Positions 55,339 through 64,000 of a DNA stretch of 64,000 nucleotides are shown piece by piece. The notes under the pieces were generated by a model, which was given only the letters and a program-made list of their open reading frames with translations, ran no database searches and was not told the DNA's origin. The stretch is from positions 174,520,502-174,584,501 of the forward strand of contig NC_080541.1 of the NCBI RefSeq assembly GCF_028640845.1. Direction: 5' to 3'. Within the stretch, counting starts at the first letter, position 1. Every line of letters begins with the position of its first letter. The translations under genes were made by a program, and so were the position numbers. The stretch is from Ahaetulla prasina. Taxonomy: Eukaryota; Chordata; Lepidosauria; Squamata; Colubridae.

Positions 55339-56938
55339 GATCATTAGAAAAGAGCATAATTGCATTACAAGGAATTCAAAGCTTTTCTTTAAAACCAAAA
55401 CATAGCCAGCTAGCTGACAAACCCCTGCTGTCATTTTACACTGAGATAGCAATTCTTGAGCTCCATTAATATAACAATGAGGTCTGTGAATAAAGAATCC
55501 TAAATTTTCTTCATGTTAGCCTGATTCCTATTTGCATGGAATAATTTTTACTGTAGTTTAACCTTTCTCAATTTCGTGTTCTCTGGATAGTATGGAGCGA
55601 ATGCTCTTACATTCTGTTAGTTGAAAATTATGCAAATTATCATCTTAGCACATTTGAAAGACACCTGTTTTGGGAAGATGCCCATACTTTCAAACAGTAT
55701 TACCCAAAGGAATGGAGCCTCAACTGTGTAGCAATAGCCAAGGATGTACAACTGCAAAACTGAAATGAACTAAGATGGGGATAAACATCTGTTGGTCCCA
55801 CCACAAGCTAGTGGTGCAATTGAGAGATGCAATTTCCAGTATGACTGCCAATGCAATCCAGGAAATAAAAAAGAAAGGGAATTTCCATCCTAACTCGGCA
55901 TACTGTCAGTGTCAGGAGTGAGACCAGACATGAAAGTTCAATTAAACTGATTTATTGCTAAAAGCCTATGCAACAAAATTTTCTCAACTAATGGTCACCA
56001 CCTGGTTAGAGTTAGATAAGGGTCAACAGCTAGGTTAGATCTAGTTTGTTTGTGGCTGGGTAGGGATCTAGGCTGATCCCTCTTTTCATTCTGCTCCCAT
56101 GTTCTGCTGTTCCTTCTACCCATTCTTTTGTGATGACAAATGTTATCTTTGACTTATGACTGTAATTAGCCTCTCAAATGTGGTTGTATGTGAGATTGTC
56201 ACCTTGAAGAAATAAAGAGACAGAATCAAAAGCATGTGCAGATTTTGCTGGTTTGCTGCAAATTTGCTTTTTCTCTGGATCCAGAAGATTACACAAGAAG
56301 CCTTAACAAACTTTGCCCTAGGGATCCCAAAATAAAGGGATAAGGAAGAGGATAAGACATTGACTTTCCATCCAGATTGCTTTTATTTTATTATTCCACA
56401 TCTTTTGGCTCTGAATATGGAGAATAAATTCATCTAATACAGAGCGTATTAATGAAAACTTGTTTTCAAGCAAAAGTTGGAAAGGAGAGAAGGAAAGAAA
56501 AACAGAAGCTGGAAACATTTCAATCATGATTGTTTCTCTGTTACACATTTTCTTGTTTTAAAACATAATTTGTATTCATATAGTTGCTATGAACCACTTA
56601 CTATCATTGTGCACATAAATTATTGGCGTGGTCGGTAAATCATGCATTTTTATTAAGGCCAAATAACGTTCACAAATATAGTACAAATATTTTTAAGTTA
56701 TGCATATCTTCAGAGCAGTGGAAATGCTAGCAAAATCCTAGCAAAAGCATAGTGTCAGGATTTGACTTAATGATGTTTATAGACTCTTTTAGACCTAAGC
56801 AAATCTTTGGAAACTTTGGCTGTTCTCCTATTATTTACTTAGACACTGAAATCAAATCAAATTTTCCATGAATGGAGTTCCTGGTACCATAATGGACTCC
56901 CTGGTGGTTCATTATGGCCTACTTGATAGTCTTAGGTT
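55339..56938. other. Unrecognised sequence
   Basis: No gene or named repeat. 55905-56210 begins AGTGTCAGGAGTGAGACCAG and may be part of an old repeat I cannot place. Confidence 0.4.
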
Positions 56939-56946
56939 GCTTAGAA

Positions 56947-57010
56947 CAGGGGTCTCCAAGTTTGGTCCCTTTAAGACAAGTCTTAAAGGGAGCAAGGTTG
57001 GAGATCCCTG
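56947..57010. mobile_element. Minimal family C element (64-bp hairpin)
   Basis: Ends CAGGGGTCTCCAAGTTTGG and AAGGTTGGAGATCCCTG enclose only TCCCTTTAAGACAAGTCTTA followed by AAGGGA, so nearly the whole element is one hairpin. It is flanked by the perfect 8-bp repeat GCTTAGAA (56939-56946 and 57011-57018), so even this short form was inserted, or was reduced after insertion. Confidence 0.88.
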
Positions 57011-57018
57011 GCTTAGAA

Positions 57019-59041
57019 GGATGTTGAGCCAAAGGGGGGAAAAAAACTCTGTCCCATGGAAATATAGAGATATCTATCAGCTATACTGGCCTCTCTCTCT
57101 AAGGACAGGTTTCCATATCACACCAAGGAATACCTGGCTCCGCCATGCTTTACAACTCACAGTAGTGTGGTTCATCCAGTGTGCTAAATCAAACCCAAAA
57201 TAACACATTACAATTTAGGGGGATCTGGGAACCTAAGCAGTCTAGCAGCAAGCTTATGTAAGGCAAAGACCTTTTATTACTTAGAGCGTGACTTCAATCA
57301 TGGTTTTATAGCATGATTGGAATTGTCTCGTAATCCCACATTAAATCCCTCTTTCCATTATATTAACGTTGTTTCCCCCTAAATTCTAGAGGGAATTCTT
57401 ATGTTAAGCCTTATTATACCAATTGACAGGTTTCTTGTATTTCCTGCTCAAAATTGCCTGGAACCATTTCCCTCATTTTGGGCAATTGTGGCTAGACTAC
57501 CTTTAGGACCACAGACAAGCTTTGAGTCCAGACAGCCCTGGATCATTAATTGCCTATTTGCCCTAAAAGTCAGCTTCTCAGCTTGCAACAGGAATGATTG
57601 CCTGAAAGAGTATGCGGAGGTCCATTCTTCCGCTAAATAATCATATGACTCCCTTATTTGAAAATATACACAATAACAACCTGGTGGTTGCTGTTTTTTA
57701 TTTAAAGAAGTTAAAGACGGAAGGGGAAGAGATTCAAACTCCAAAAGAGACCATTAAAACATTATACAATAAGCATTCACCAAACTTCGTAGCTTAGATA
57801 TTGAATAAATATTTATTAGAAATTTCACCTATCAACCCACATCAAAGAGTATACGTAACACAGTAAAAAAACTCAGCCTCTCTATAACTAAATCACAGAT
57901 AGTGGCAGTTCCAAAAAAACAGACCTAACATTCATCAGGGGCAGTGGGTTGAAAAAGAACCCTAAAGAAAAAAATGCTTTTAGCCAGCTGACTATTTCTT
58001 GCATGTTTTTACAAAATCTTCACAATATTGTTCTGTTGACTGAACGCCCTTTCCAAAACATTATATCATGTAAAATATCTTCCAACCTGAGGGTTTGAAA
58101 AATAATGTGGCCTAAATTTGTGCCTATTCTACATTGTCTGCCATTTTGCTAAAATGGGAAAAGGAGTTATTTTGACGGTATTGAATGCTACAAGCTGTCA
58201 AAAGGCAAGAAATAAATTAGACTAACCCAAAATGCTAAGTAGTTTGTGTCTTAAAGAGTTGGGTGACTTTTAAACCATTTGCCTGGGATTTCTCAAACTG
58301 TGGGTATCATCCCCAAGAAAATAGCAAACAACTTGAAAGGGAGGTCACAATTTAAAAACAGAATTGCCTCAAATAATTCAGCTACTCGGAATCATTGAAG
58401 GCTGGTCAACATACAAGATTAATTCATGGTTGGTTACACAGTCAGTCACAACAATATATACATAGTCTTTGGAGTGTCTGTCAAAGTTATGTTTCGTGAA
58501 GATTTCCATGGTTTACTTGGCAACACCAAAACAGCTTTGAGGAAACATACAAATCTTAATTCAATGAAGTTCTCTCATTTAAATGTGCCTGGAAAAGAAG
58601 AGAAAGGTCCATTGGAGAAGGTGGCACATCACAGGTTTAGCTGCACTACAAGTGTCACCTATTTATAAGTTTTCATTTTACTATATTTCTTGTAAGAGTC
58701 TTTTCCAACTGGAATTGCTTACGCATTGCAGACTGAGAGATCACTATAGCAGCAAATAGCTGATTATTTCAAGAATGTCCTTTTAGCTCTCAGACCAGGT
58801 AACAAGGTAACAGTCTTTGCTGATCTAATTGAGATAGTTATTCCAATTTTATGTAGTTGGGGCCATAATGTAAGGGTTTGAAGGCAGCCACTTCAATTTC
58901 AAAACAAGATTGTAATATACACAGGCACAATGTAATGTACAATACTTGAAGAGGGTAACCTTAATTCAAGCTCTCAGGAAGCATAGAATAGATCTGCTGA
59001 CTTATCTTAAGGATTGGGGGTGGGGGAGAGGTCCTCTGTTA
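57019..59041. other. Unrecognised sequence
   Basis: No gene is supported. The frame at 57612-57797 (KKLKTEGEEIQTPKETIKTL) is lysine-rich and vaguely L1-like but too short to assign. The remainder is AT-rich. Confidence 0.4.
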
Positions 59042-59049
59042 TCTTAGAC

Positions 59050-59396
59050 CAGTGATGGTGAACCTTTTCAGCCCTGAGTGCCCAAACCAGAACGTGCATG
59101 CATGCGCATGTGGAGGAGTGCCGGAGACCCGAAGACCAGCTGGCCAGCACGCATGTGCCGCCAGCCAGCTGGTCTCCGGGTTTCCTGCATGTGCATGCAC
59201 ACCAACCAGCTGGTCTTTGCGTGCATCAGAGCACCAGAAACCCAAAGACCAGCTGGCTGGCGCACGCATGCCTGTTTCTTGGGTCGTTTTCCAGTGCTCC
59301 AACACCCGCGAAGACCAGCTGGCAATGGCGCACGTGCCCACAGAGAGGGCTCTGCATGCCACCTTTGGCACATGTGCCATAGGTTCGCCATCACAG
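59050..59396. mobile_element. hAT-like element, family E
   Basis: 347 bp, ends CAGTGATGGTGAACCTTTTC and GGTTCGCCATCACAG, flanked by the perfect 8-bp repeat TCTTAGAC (59042-59049 and 59397-59404). The inside repeats a GAAGACCAGCTGGC unit with GCATGCGCATGTG text. Frames of up to 144 codons on both strands are artefacts of this repeated unit. Confidence 0.9.
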
Positions 59397-59404
59397 TCTT
59401 AGAC

Positions 59405-59954
59405 TGAATAAGGAGGTCAAGATGTTTTCTTGCTTTTATTAATCTATCCGTGGAGCTGTCTTGTTGAACTGTCTGAAGCAGAAGTAGATAAATTGACCTC
59501 ATCTTTGGTGCCTACTCTGCACTCAACAGGCTTAATTTTAAAAGTTTAATTTACTTAAAGGGGGAAAAAAAAGTAAGAGTGGCTATTGACAAAGCAAAAC
59601 ATCAGTGAATTTTGCTCTTTTCATTTCAATGCCATTTTCTGCTTCTGGAGCCCTTTAGCATTCTTAAGGAATAAAAACAGGAGGAGGGATAATTAATGGC
59701 TAGGTTGCAATCTTACATCCTTCTGCATAAAACTATACCAAAGTCTTCACCTTTAGTTTCCCAGTAATTTCATCAGTATTGCTTTATTTTGACAAAAGCA
59801 GGGAAACGTGCTGTTTTGCTTAAGCTCTGAGAAAGAAGCGGTCTCCTTTGAATAGGACTCGGCTCCTGATAATTTCATGGATATCTTGTTGTCATTTTAT
59901 TGGCCGCAAAATGTAACTTCCCAGCCTCAACAAGGTCAGTCAGGTGGTATTGCT
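59405..59954. other. Unrecognised sequence
   Basis: Nothing recognised. Confidence 0.45.
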
Positions 59955-59962
59955 GCTTAAAC

Positions 59963-60095
59963 CAGGGGTCTCCAACCGTGGCAACTTTAAGACTTGTGGA
60001 CTTCAACTCCCAGAGTTCCTAGGAGCAAAGCTGGCTGAGGAACTCTGGGAGTTGAAGTCCACAAGTCTTAAAGTTGCCACGGTTGGAGACCCCTG
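59963..60095. mobile_element. Short hAT-like element, family C
   Basis: 133-bp near-perfect palindrome, ends CAGGGGTCTCCAACCGTGGC and its complement, flanked by the perfect 8-bp repeat GCTTAAAC (59955-59962 and 60096-60103). Arms are almost identical, suggesting recent insertion. Confidence 0.92.
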
Positions 60096-60154
60096 GCTTA
60101 AACAAAAACCTGAAATACAGTTGCTAAGAGATATGAAAGATAAAAGATAAAAAA

Positions 60155-60279
60155 ATAGTAAGGTAGGGCCAACAGGAGATGATGATGTAGAATTGTGTAC
60201 ATGCTATACAGATCCTTTTATCCTGTATAGCATGTACACAATTCTACATCATCATCTTCTGTTGGCCCTACCTTACTAT
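60155..60279. repeat. Long near-perfect hairpin, 57-bp arms and 11-nt loop
   Basis: The left arm (60155-60211) runs from ATAGTAAGGTAGGGCCAACA to TGTACATGCTATACAG. The right arm (60223-60279) is its reverse complement with one difference (G against T at position 60176, a wobble pair in RNA). A mismatch and then about five more A-T pairs extend the stem outward. It lacks the CAG ends and 8-bp duplications of the neighbouring family C element, from which it is only 50 bp away, and its sequence is unrelated to it. Transcribed from either strand it would fold into one long duplex. Confidence 0.9.
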
Positions 60280-60725
60280 CTTTTTCTGCTACATATCAAA
60301 ACTTGTGTTTTCTAAACTTGGGCCAGCACAAGCAACACAATGCTGTCTAAATCACCTGCTCTGCTTGATCCCGTTGTAAACAAATGCACTCGTGTGCACT
60401 GTAGCAGGAACACCCCAGGCCCTGGTCATTGCCCTCTCCTGCTATCCTGTCTTCTGGTCTACTGCACTGCCTGACCCTTCTAAAGGGACCTCAGCTGGTG
60501 AATGTGGGCTTCTTCTTTCCTCATTTCACAGATGGGGTTGAGTTTCTCTTCGTTTCTTTTTTACAAGTTCACTAATGGAACTGAAACTAGAATCGCTTTT
60601 TTATTTAACCAGGAGAAATTGACATAAACGTTTTATTTAATGGCTATAGCTATTATTGTAACGATTTTTTTTATTTGGGCCATCCATTTCATTGTAGCAA
60701 CTCTAGAGTGACAAAACTGTGGTTT
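60280..60725. other. Unrecognised sequence
   Basis: Nothing recognised. Confidence 0.45.
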
Positions 60726-60989
60726 TCCTTTCTTTCTTTCTTCCTTCCTTCCTTCCTTCCCTCCCTGCCTCCCTCCTTCTTTCCTTCCTTCCTTCCTTCC
60801 TTCCTTCCTTCCTTCCTTCCTTCCTTCCTTCCTTCCTTCCCTCCCTCCCTGCCTCCCTCCTTCTTTCCTTCCTTCCTTCCTTCCTTCCCTCCCTCCTCCC
60901 TTCCTTCTTTCCTCCCTCCTTCCTTCCCTCCCTCCCTCCTTCTTTCCTTCCTGCCTTCCCTCCCTCCCTCCCTCCTTCTTTCCTTCCTT
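60726..60989. repeat. Polypyrimidine (CCTT)n tract with higher-order structure
   Basis: 264 bp of C and T with only a few G. CCTT runs are punctuated by CTCCCTGCCTCCCTCCTTCT-type blocks that recur at about 60760, 60842 and 60940, so the array has been duplicated in longer units. Long mirror-like polypyrimidine DNA can form triplexes. Frames of over 100 codons on both strands are artefacts. Confidence 0.95.
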
Positions 60990-61716
60990 GTATTTGGATG
61001 CTGAAATTCTGGTTTTATAATTGACATTGAAGGGGTAGAGCAAACTGAGGACACAGTGCTACAAAGGAATAAAAATACCAATATAGATTCCAGCAAACAA
61101 TTTTATTCCTTAAATTAGTCTTCATCAGTCAGTTATACTTTATATAATCTGGACCATAATATCCAGCATCTTCTGCTGCCACCCAAAATGCTGGCTGGAA
61201 TTTCTGGCAGGTGGATTTTAACCTATTTGAAGGATCCTGGTTAAAAAATGCTGCCTTAAAATATAAAATTTACTTGATTTGCAGCAGAAGAAAAACTATG
61301 TACCCTGTAGCCCTCTTTGATCAATATTACAGAACTGTTCATTTGATTAGTTAATCTTCCTGAAAAGCGGGGGTGGGGGAGAGATGCATATAGTATTGAC
61401 TTTTTTCCACCTCCAAACTGATGGAGAGAATCAAGAAACTCCATGTTTACATTCTGAATTGGTAATGGACATAGTGCTGTTTCTGCTCCAAGATTTGACT
61501 GGCAGGCTGCATAGATTGTAATTTGTTTGAACCAGAAGCCATAGTGGTCAGATTCATAAACAAAACTAAATTATAGAGTATGAATTACAAATAGTACAAT
61601 AGTACAATAGTGACTAGTACACTAATCTAAAACCAAGCACACCTCATTATGGATTAGCACAAGAGGTATACAACATTATTGGAGTTGCTGAAAACATGTA
61701 ATTTAATTGCCTATTA
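60990..61716. other. Unrecognised sequence
   Basis: Near 61160-61250 phrases such as AAATGCTGGCTGGAATTTCT resemble a decayed family C arm. Nothing else recognised. Confidence 0.4.
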
Positions 61717-62123
61717 CAGTGTTGGTGAACCTTTTTGGCACCAAGTGCCAAAATAGGAGCGCGTGCACGCACATGCCAGAAACAAGAAGAACAGCCGCCC
61801 GGTGCAGATGCACATGCTGGGAAGATGATCTTCCGATTTCTGGCGCGTGCATGCGCACTGACCACCTGGTTTCTGGCACGCATGCATGCAAGAAGACCAG
61901 CTGGCTGTTGTGCATGCATGTGCCGGAAACCAGAAGAGCAGCTGCTCAGAGCGCATGTGCACGCCGGGCAGCTTTTCTTCCAGTTTCTGGCGCTCACGCA
62001 CGCATGAAAACCAGCTGGCTGGTACACCGGAACCTGGAAGAGCAACAGACGATGGCTCGCGTGCCCAGAGAGATGGCTCTGCATGCCACTTCCGGCACAC
62101 GTGCCATAGGTTTGCCATCATTA
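61717..62123. mobile_element. hAT-like element, family E, older copy
   Basis: Left end CAGTGTTGGTGAACCTTTTT, right end TAGGTTTGCCATCATTA, 407 bp. The middle repeats GCATGTGCCGGAAACCAGAA-like units in both senses. The flanks GCCTATTA and ACCTACCT match poorly, so the duplication has decayed or a small deletion occurred. Frames of up to 145 codons on both strands are artefacts. Confidence 0.7.
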
Positions 62124-62147
62124 CCTACCTCCTAGAACTGAAATGAA

Positions 62148-62690
62148 AACTTCAGAATTTGGAACACTTTTTTGGCCTTTACTTTCCACATCTTCTGCAG
62201 TTCTTCCTTCAGGTCCTGATATTTCTTCAGTTTTTCAGACTCCTTCTTCCTAATGTTGCTGTCACTTGGCACTGCTATATCTATCACTTCCACTGTTTTC
62301 TGGTCCTTGTCTAGTTGATTGGCCAGGTCCTGCCTGTCTGGATCTGTAAGTCTTGTAGGATCTTAGCTTTCTTATTTTCCACAACCTTTTATGGGACCTC
62401 CCATCCAGGCTTAAGCAAGTCTGGCCCATATTCTGTACAGACATTCCGGCACACAATGCCAGCTACTTGGTTGTGCAGTTCAGTGTATGCTGTTTTTGCC
62501 TGCATCCTACACCCTGCCACTATATATTGGACTGTCTCTGAGGCGTCTCTGCACATTCTGTACCTTGGGTCCCATCTAATGTGATAGACCCTTGCTTCTA
62601 TAGATCTGGTACTTAGTGCTTCTTCTTGTACTGCTATAATCAGTGCTTCAGTGCTGTCTTTTAGTCCAGCCAAATCCAAATTCAAATAAC
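62148..62690 (-). mobile_element. LINE of the restriction-like-endonuclease type (R4/Dong/Rex6-like), C-terminal region
   Basis: The minus-strand frame at 62389-62685 contains DSTEALIIAVQEEALSTRSI, then a VYHIRWDPRYRMCRDASE stretch and IVAGCRMQAKTAY. This resembles the CCHC-like finger (C-x2-C, H, C) and linker of site-targeted LINEs whose nuclease is restriction-like. The expected first cysteine and the histidine have changed (Y), so the finger is broken. Past a frameshift toward lower coordinates a VIDIAVPSD-like stretch and an NIRKKESEKLKKYQDLKEEL helix follow, the family's endonuclease core and basic tail. Its 3' end lies within 25 bp of the family E element at 61717. Confidence 0.6.
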
Positions 62691-62727
62691 TTTCATCAAA
62701 AGCAAACCAACACTTGATGTGGGCAAT

Positions 62728-62744
62728 CCAGCACTAGATGGCAG
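62728..62744 (+). promoter_or_regulatory. CTCF-like motif
   Basis: CCAGCACTAGATGGCAG matches the CTCF core with one deviation (G for C at its second position). It lies just outside the LINE fragment. Binding is not shown. Confidence 0.35.
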
Positions 62745-63362
62745 AGGAAAGAAGCTAGAAGCAGACCATTTGAGACCTCTCTTTTTCCTAAATGTATTCA
62801 CTGGCAGCTTTTGAAAGAAATTTTAACCCAAGGTCCTCAAGGAACATCCAGATCCTGTGGATTTAAGAGCATTTCCTTTTCTCCAGCAACTCTTTTGACG
62901 GAATGCGCTAACCCCATAAAGTTTTAGGCAGCAGCCCCTAAGAAAGTCAAAAGAGAGTTAAAATGGCAACAAAGCTTCCAATTGAATAGCAATGGTCAAG
63001 GTTGAGAGAGGAACCCACTTGTATAAATGTTTAGGTTTTGGCTCCACAGTGGCAAAAGAGGCAGAAAGAGGATGGAACAGAGATGCAAAGTCTTCAGCAG
63101 AATATTAAACTTGGCTTGACTTGGTGACAAGATTTGGCCAGTTTCAAAATGCTTAAATTACTAAAGGAAGCCTAACCGTTTGGTTTTTTTGCTGTGTAGA
63201 TTCCAAGCAGTACTTGGATCTTGGAGAAAGGAAATAGGTATTTAATTCATCCATCAATTCTGCAAGAAAATGTTGTTCCTCCCCCTCCTTCGGGTCTAAC
63301 ATAACTTATTCAAACATCATGAAAGTGCTACTGGGGAAGAGTAATGGCAGTCACTAAACAGG
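62745..63362. other. Unrecognised sequence
   Basis: Nothing recognised. Confidence 0.45.
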
Positions 63363-63370
63363 GTACTATT

Positions 63371-63507
63371 CAGTGGTGGGATTCAAATAATTTAACAACC
63401 GGTTCTCTGCCCTAATGATTTCTTCCAACAGCCAGTTTGCCAAACTGCTCAGAAAGTTAACAACCGGTTCTCCCGAAGTGGTGCGAACTGGCTGAATCCC
63501 ACCACTG
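63371..63507. mobile_element. Short hAT-like element, family D
   Basis: 137 bp, ends CAGTGGTGGGATTCAAATA and GCTGAATCCCACCACTG, flanked by the perfect 8-bp repeat GTACTATT (63363-63370 and 63508-63515). AACAACCGGTTCTC occurs twice inside as a direct repeat. Confidence 0.9.
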
Positions 63508-63809
63508 GTACTATTGCTATTCTAGACAGCTGTCATTTGGAAAGTGTTGATCTTTTGGTTAGCTTCACAGCCTACTCTTGGATGTGCAACAAATAGGAGG
63601 GGGTCAATCAGGTACAAAGCCCTAAGCATTCATCCTTTGAATAACAGTGTGACAATGTGACAACTGATGGCCCAGACTTACAGCACATGGTTGCCTTTAT
63701 AGAAAGAAACAATGGTCTGTGGAACATGTCTGAAGTTTAGCACCATCAAGAATCATCTTTATTGTGTCATAGATTTAAGAGGGATTAGGGAGTGAAAGTG
63801 GTCCTGTAA

Positions 63810-64000
63810 CAGAGGTCGGTTTCAGCAGGTTCTGACCAGTTCTGGAGAATCGGTAGCAGAAATTTTGAGTAGGTCGGAGAACCGGTAGTAAAAATTCTGA
63901 CTGGCCCCACCCCCATCTATTCTCTGCCTCCCGAGTCCCAGCTGATCGGGAGGAAATGGGGATTTTGCAGTAACCTTCCCCTGGATTGGGGAGGGAATGG
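63810..64000. mobile_element. hAT-like element, family A, cut by the window end
   Basis: Starts CAGAGGTCGGTTTCAGCAGG and follows the family A order (GAGAACCGGTAGTAAAAATT, then CTATTCTCTGCCTCC, then GGGGATTTTGCAGTAACC) to the last base. About 120 bp of the right side is expected beyond the window. Confidence 0.85.

Noticed and set aside
59039..59502. Frames of 94 to 144 codons on both strands
   Set aside because: Same reason: they cover a family E element with exact 8-bp target duplications.
60633..61096. Long overlapping frames on both strands, up to 136 codons
   Set aside because: They are translations of a CCTT/GGAA microsatellite and repeat KEGR- or PSFL-type units.
61647..62146. Frames of 86 to 145 codons on both strands
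   Set aside because: They fall within a family E element made of repeated CpG-rich units; both strands being open at once is a sign of repeat structure, not coding.
1..64000. Operons, CRISPR arrays, bacterial or phage systems
   Set aside because: The repeat content is that of a vertebrate. Direct repeats seen here are microsatellites, minisatellites or transposon parts, with no spacer-repeat pattern and no linked gene clusters.

Overview
The window looks like non-coding vertebrate DNA, most likely from a snake. It is AT-rich and CpG-poor apart from one CpG island, no reading frame resembles a host protein, and recognisable interspersed repeats fill much of the sequence. The repeat set points to squamates: CR1 LINEs, BovB/RTE, L1, L2, a tRNA-headed SINE with a BovB-like tail (Sauria-SINE type), and several families of short hAT-like elements. 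The strongest pointer to snakes is the CR1 3' end that runs into an (AATAG)n/(TATTC)n tract. From memory this matches the Snake1/L3 CR1 family reported to seed AATAG microsatellites; it could not be checked here.

Layout. 1-16460 is mostly unrecognised AT-rich sequence with old LINE remnants (CR1 RT near 4440-4910, an RTE-like RT near 8190-9250 split by a mariner/pogo-like element, an L1 end near 9310-9770, CR1 near 10565-11245). 16461-22510 holds Snake1-like CR1 tails, a CR1 broken by two short hAT-like insertions, and a foldback repeat. 22680-23310 is the only CpG island, with RFX X-box-like motifs; it is the best candidate for a host promoter. 24092-41337 is dense with repeats: a solo LTR, a three-layer nest at 29174-30763, an L1 end, an L2 with an almost intact RT C-terminus, SINEs, a GATA array and an apparently inverted CR1. 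42138-50336 adds BovB, more hAT-like elements and a second solo LTR that carries an 88-codon frame. 51260-64000 holds further short elements, a SINE inside a GGAA microsatellite, a long near-perfect hairpin (60155-60279), a 264-bp polypyrimidine tract, and a fragment of a restriction-like-endonuclease LINE (62148-62690).

For clarity the short inverted-repeat elements are given local letters. A: CAGAGGTGGGTTTCAG ends, about 300 bp. B: CAGGGGTGAAATG ends. C: CAGGGGTCTCCAA ends, a near-palindrome. D: CAGTGGTGGGATTC ends. E: CAGTGATGGTGAACC ends. F: CAGGGCTGTCAAA ends. G: CAGTGGTCACC ends. H: CAGGGGTCAGC ends. Most complete copies of A to G are flanked by 8-bp direct repeats, the hallmark of hAT transposition. 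Ten of the twelve readable duplications for C to G carry TA at the central positions, which is the target rule reported for the Buster branch of hAT elements.

No host protein-coding exon, tRNA, rRNA or CRISPR could be supported. The functional content I can defend is therefore one promoter-like island, a few CTCF-like motifs, and transposon biology. Long unlabelled stretches may hide conserved non-coding elements or introns that cannot be recognised without alignment.
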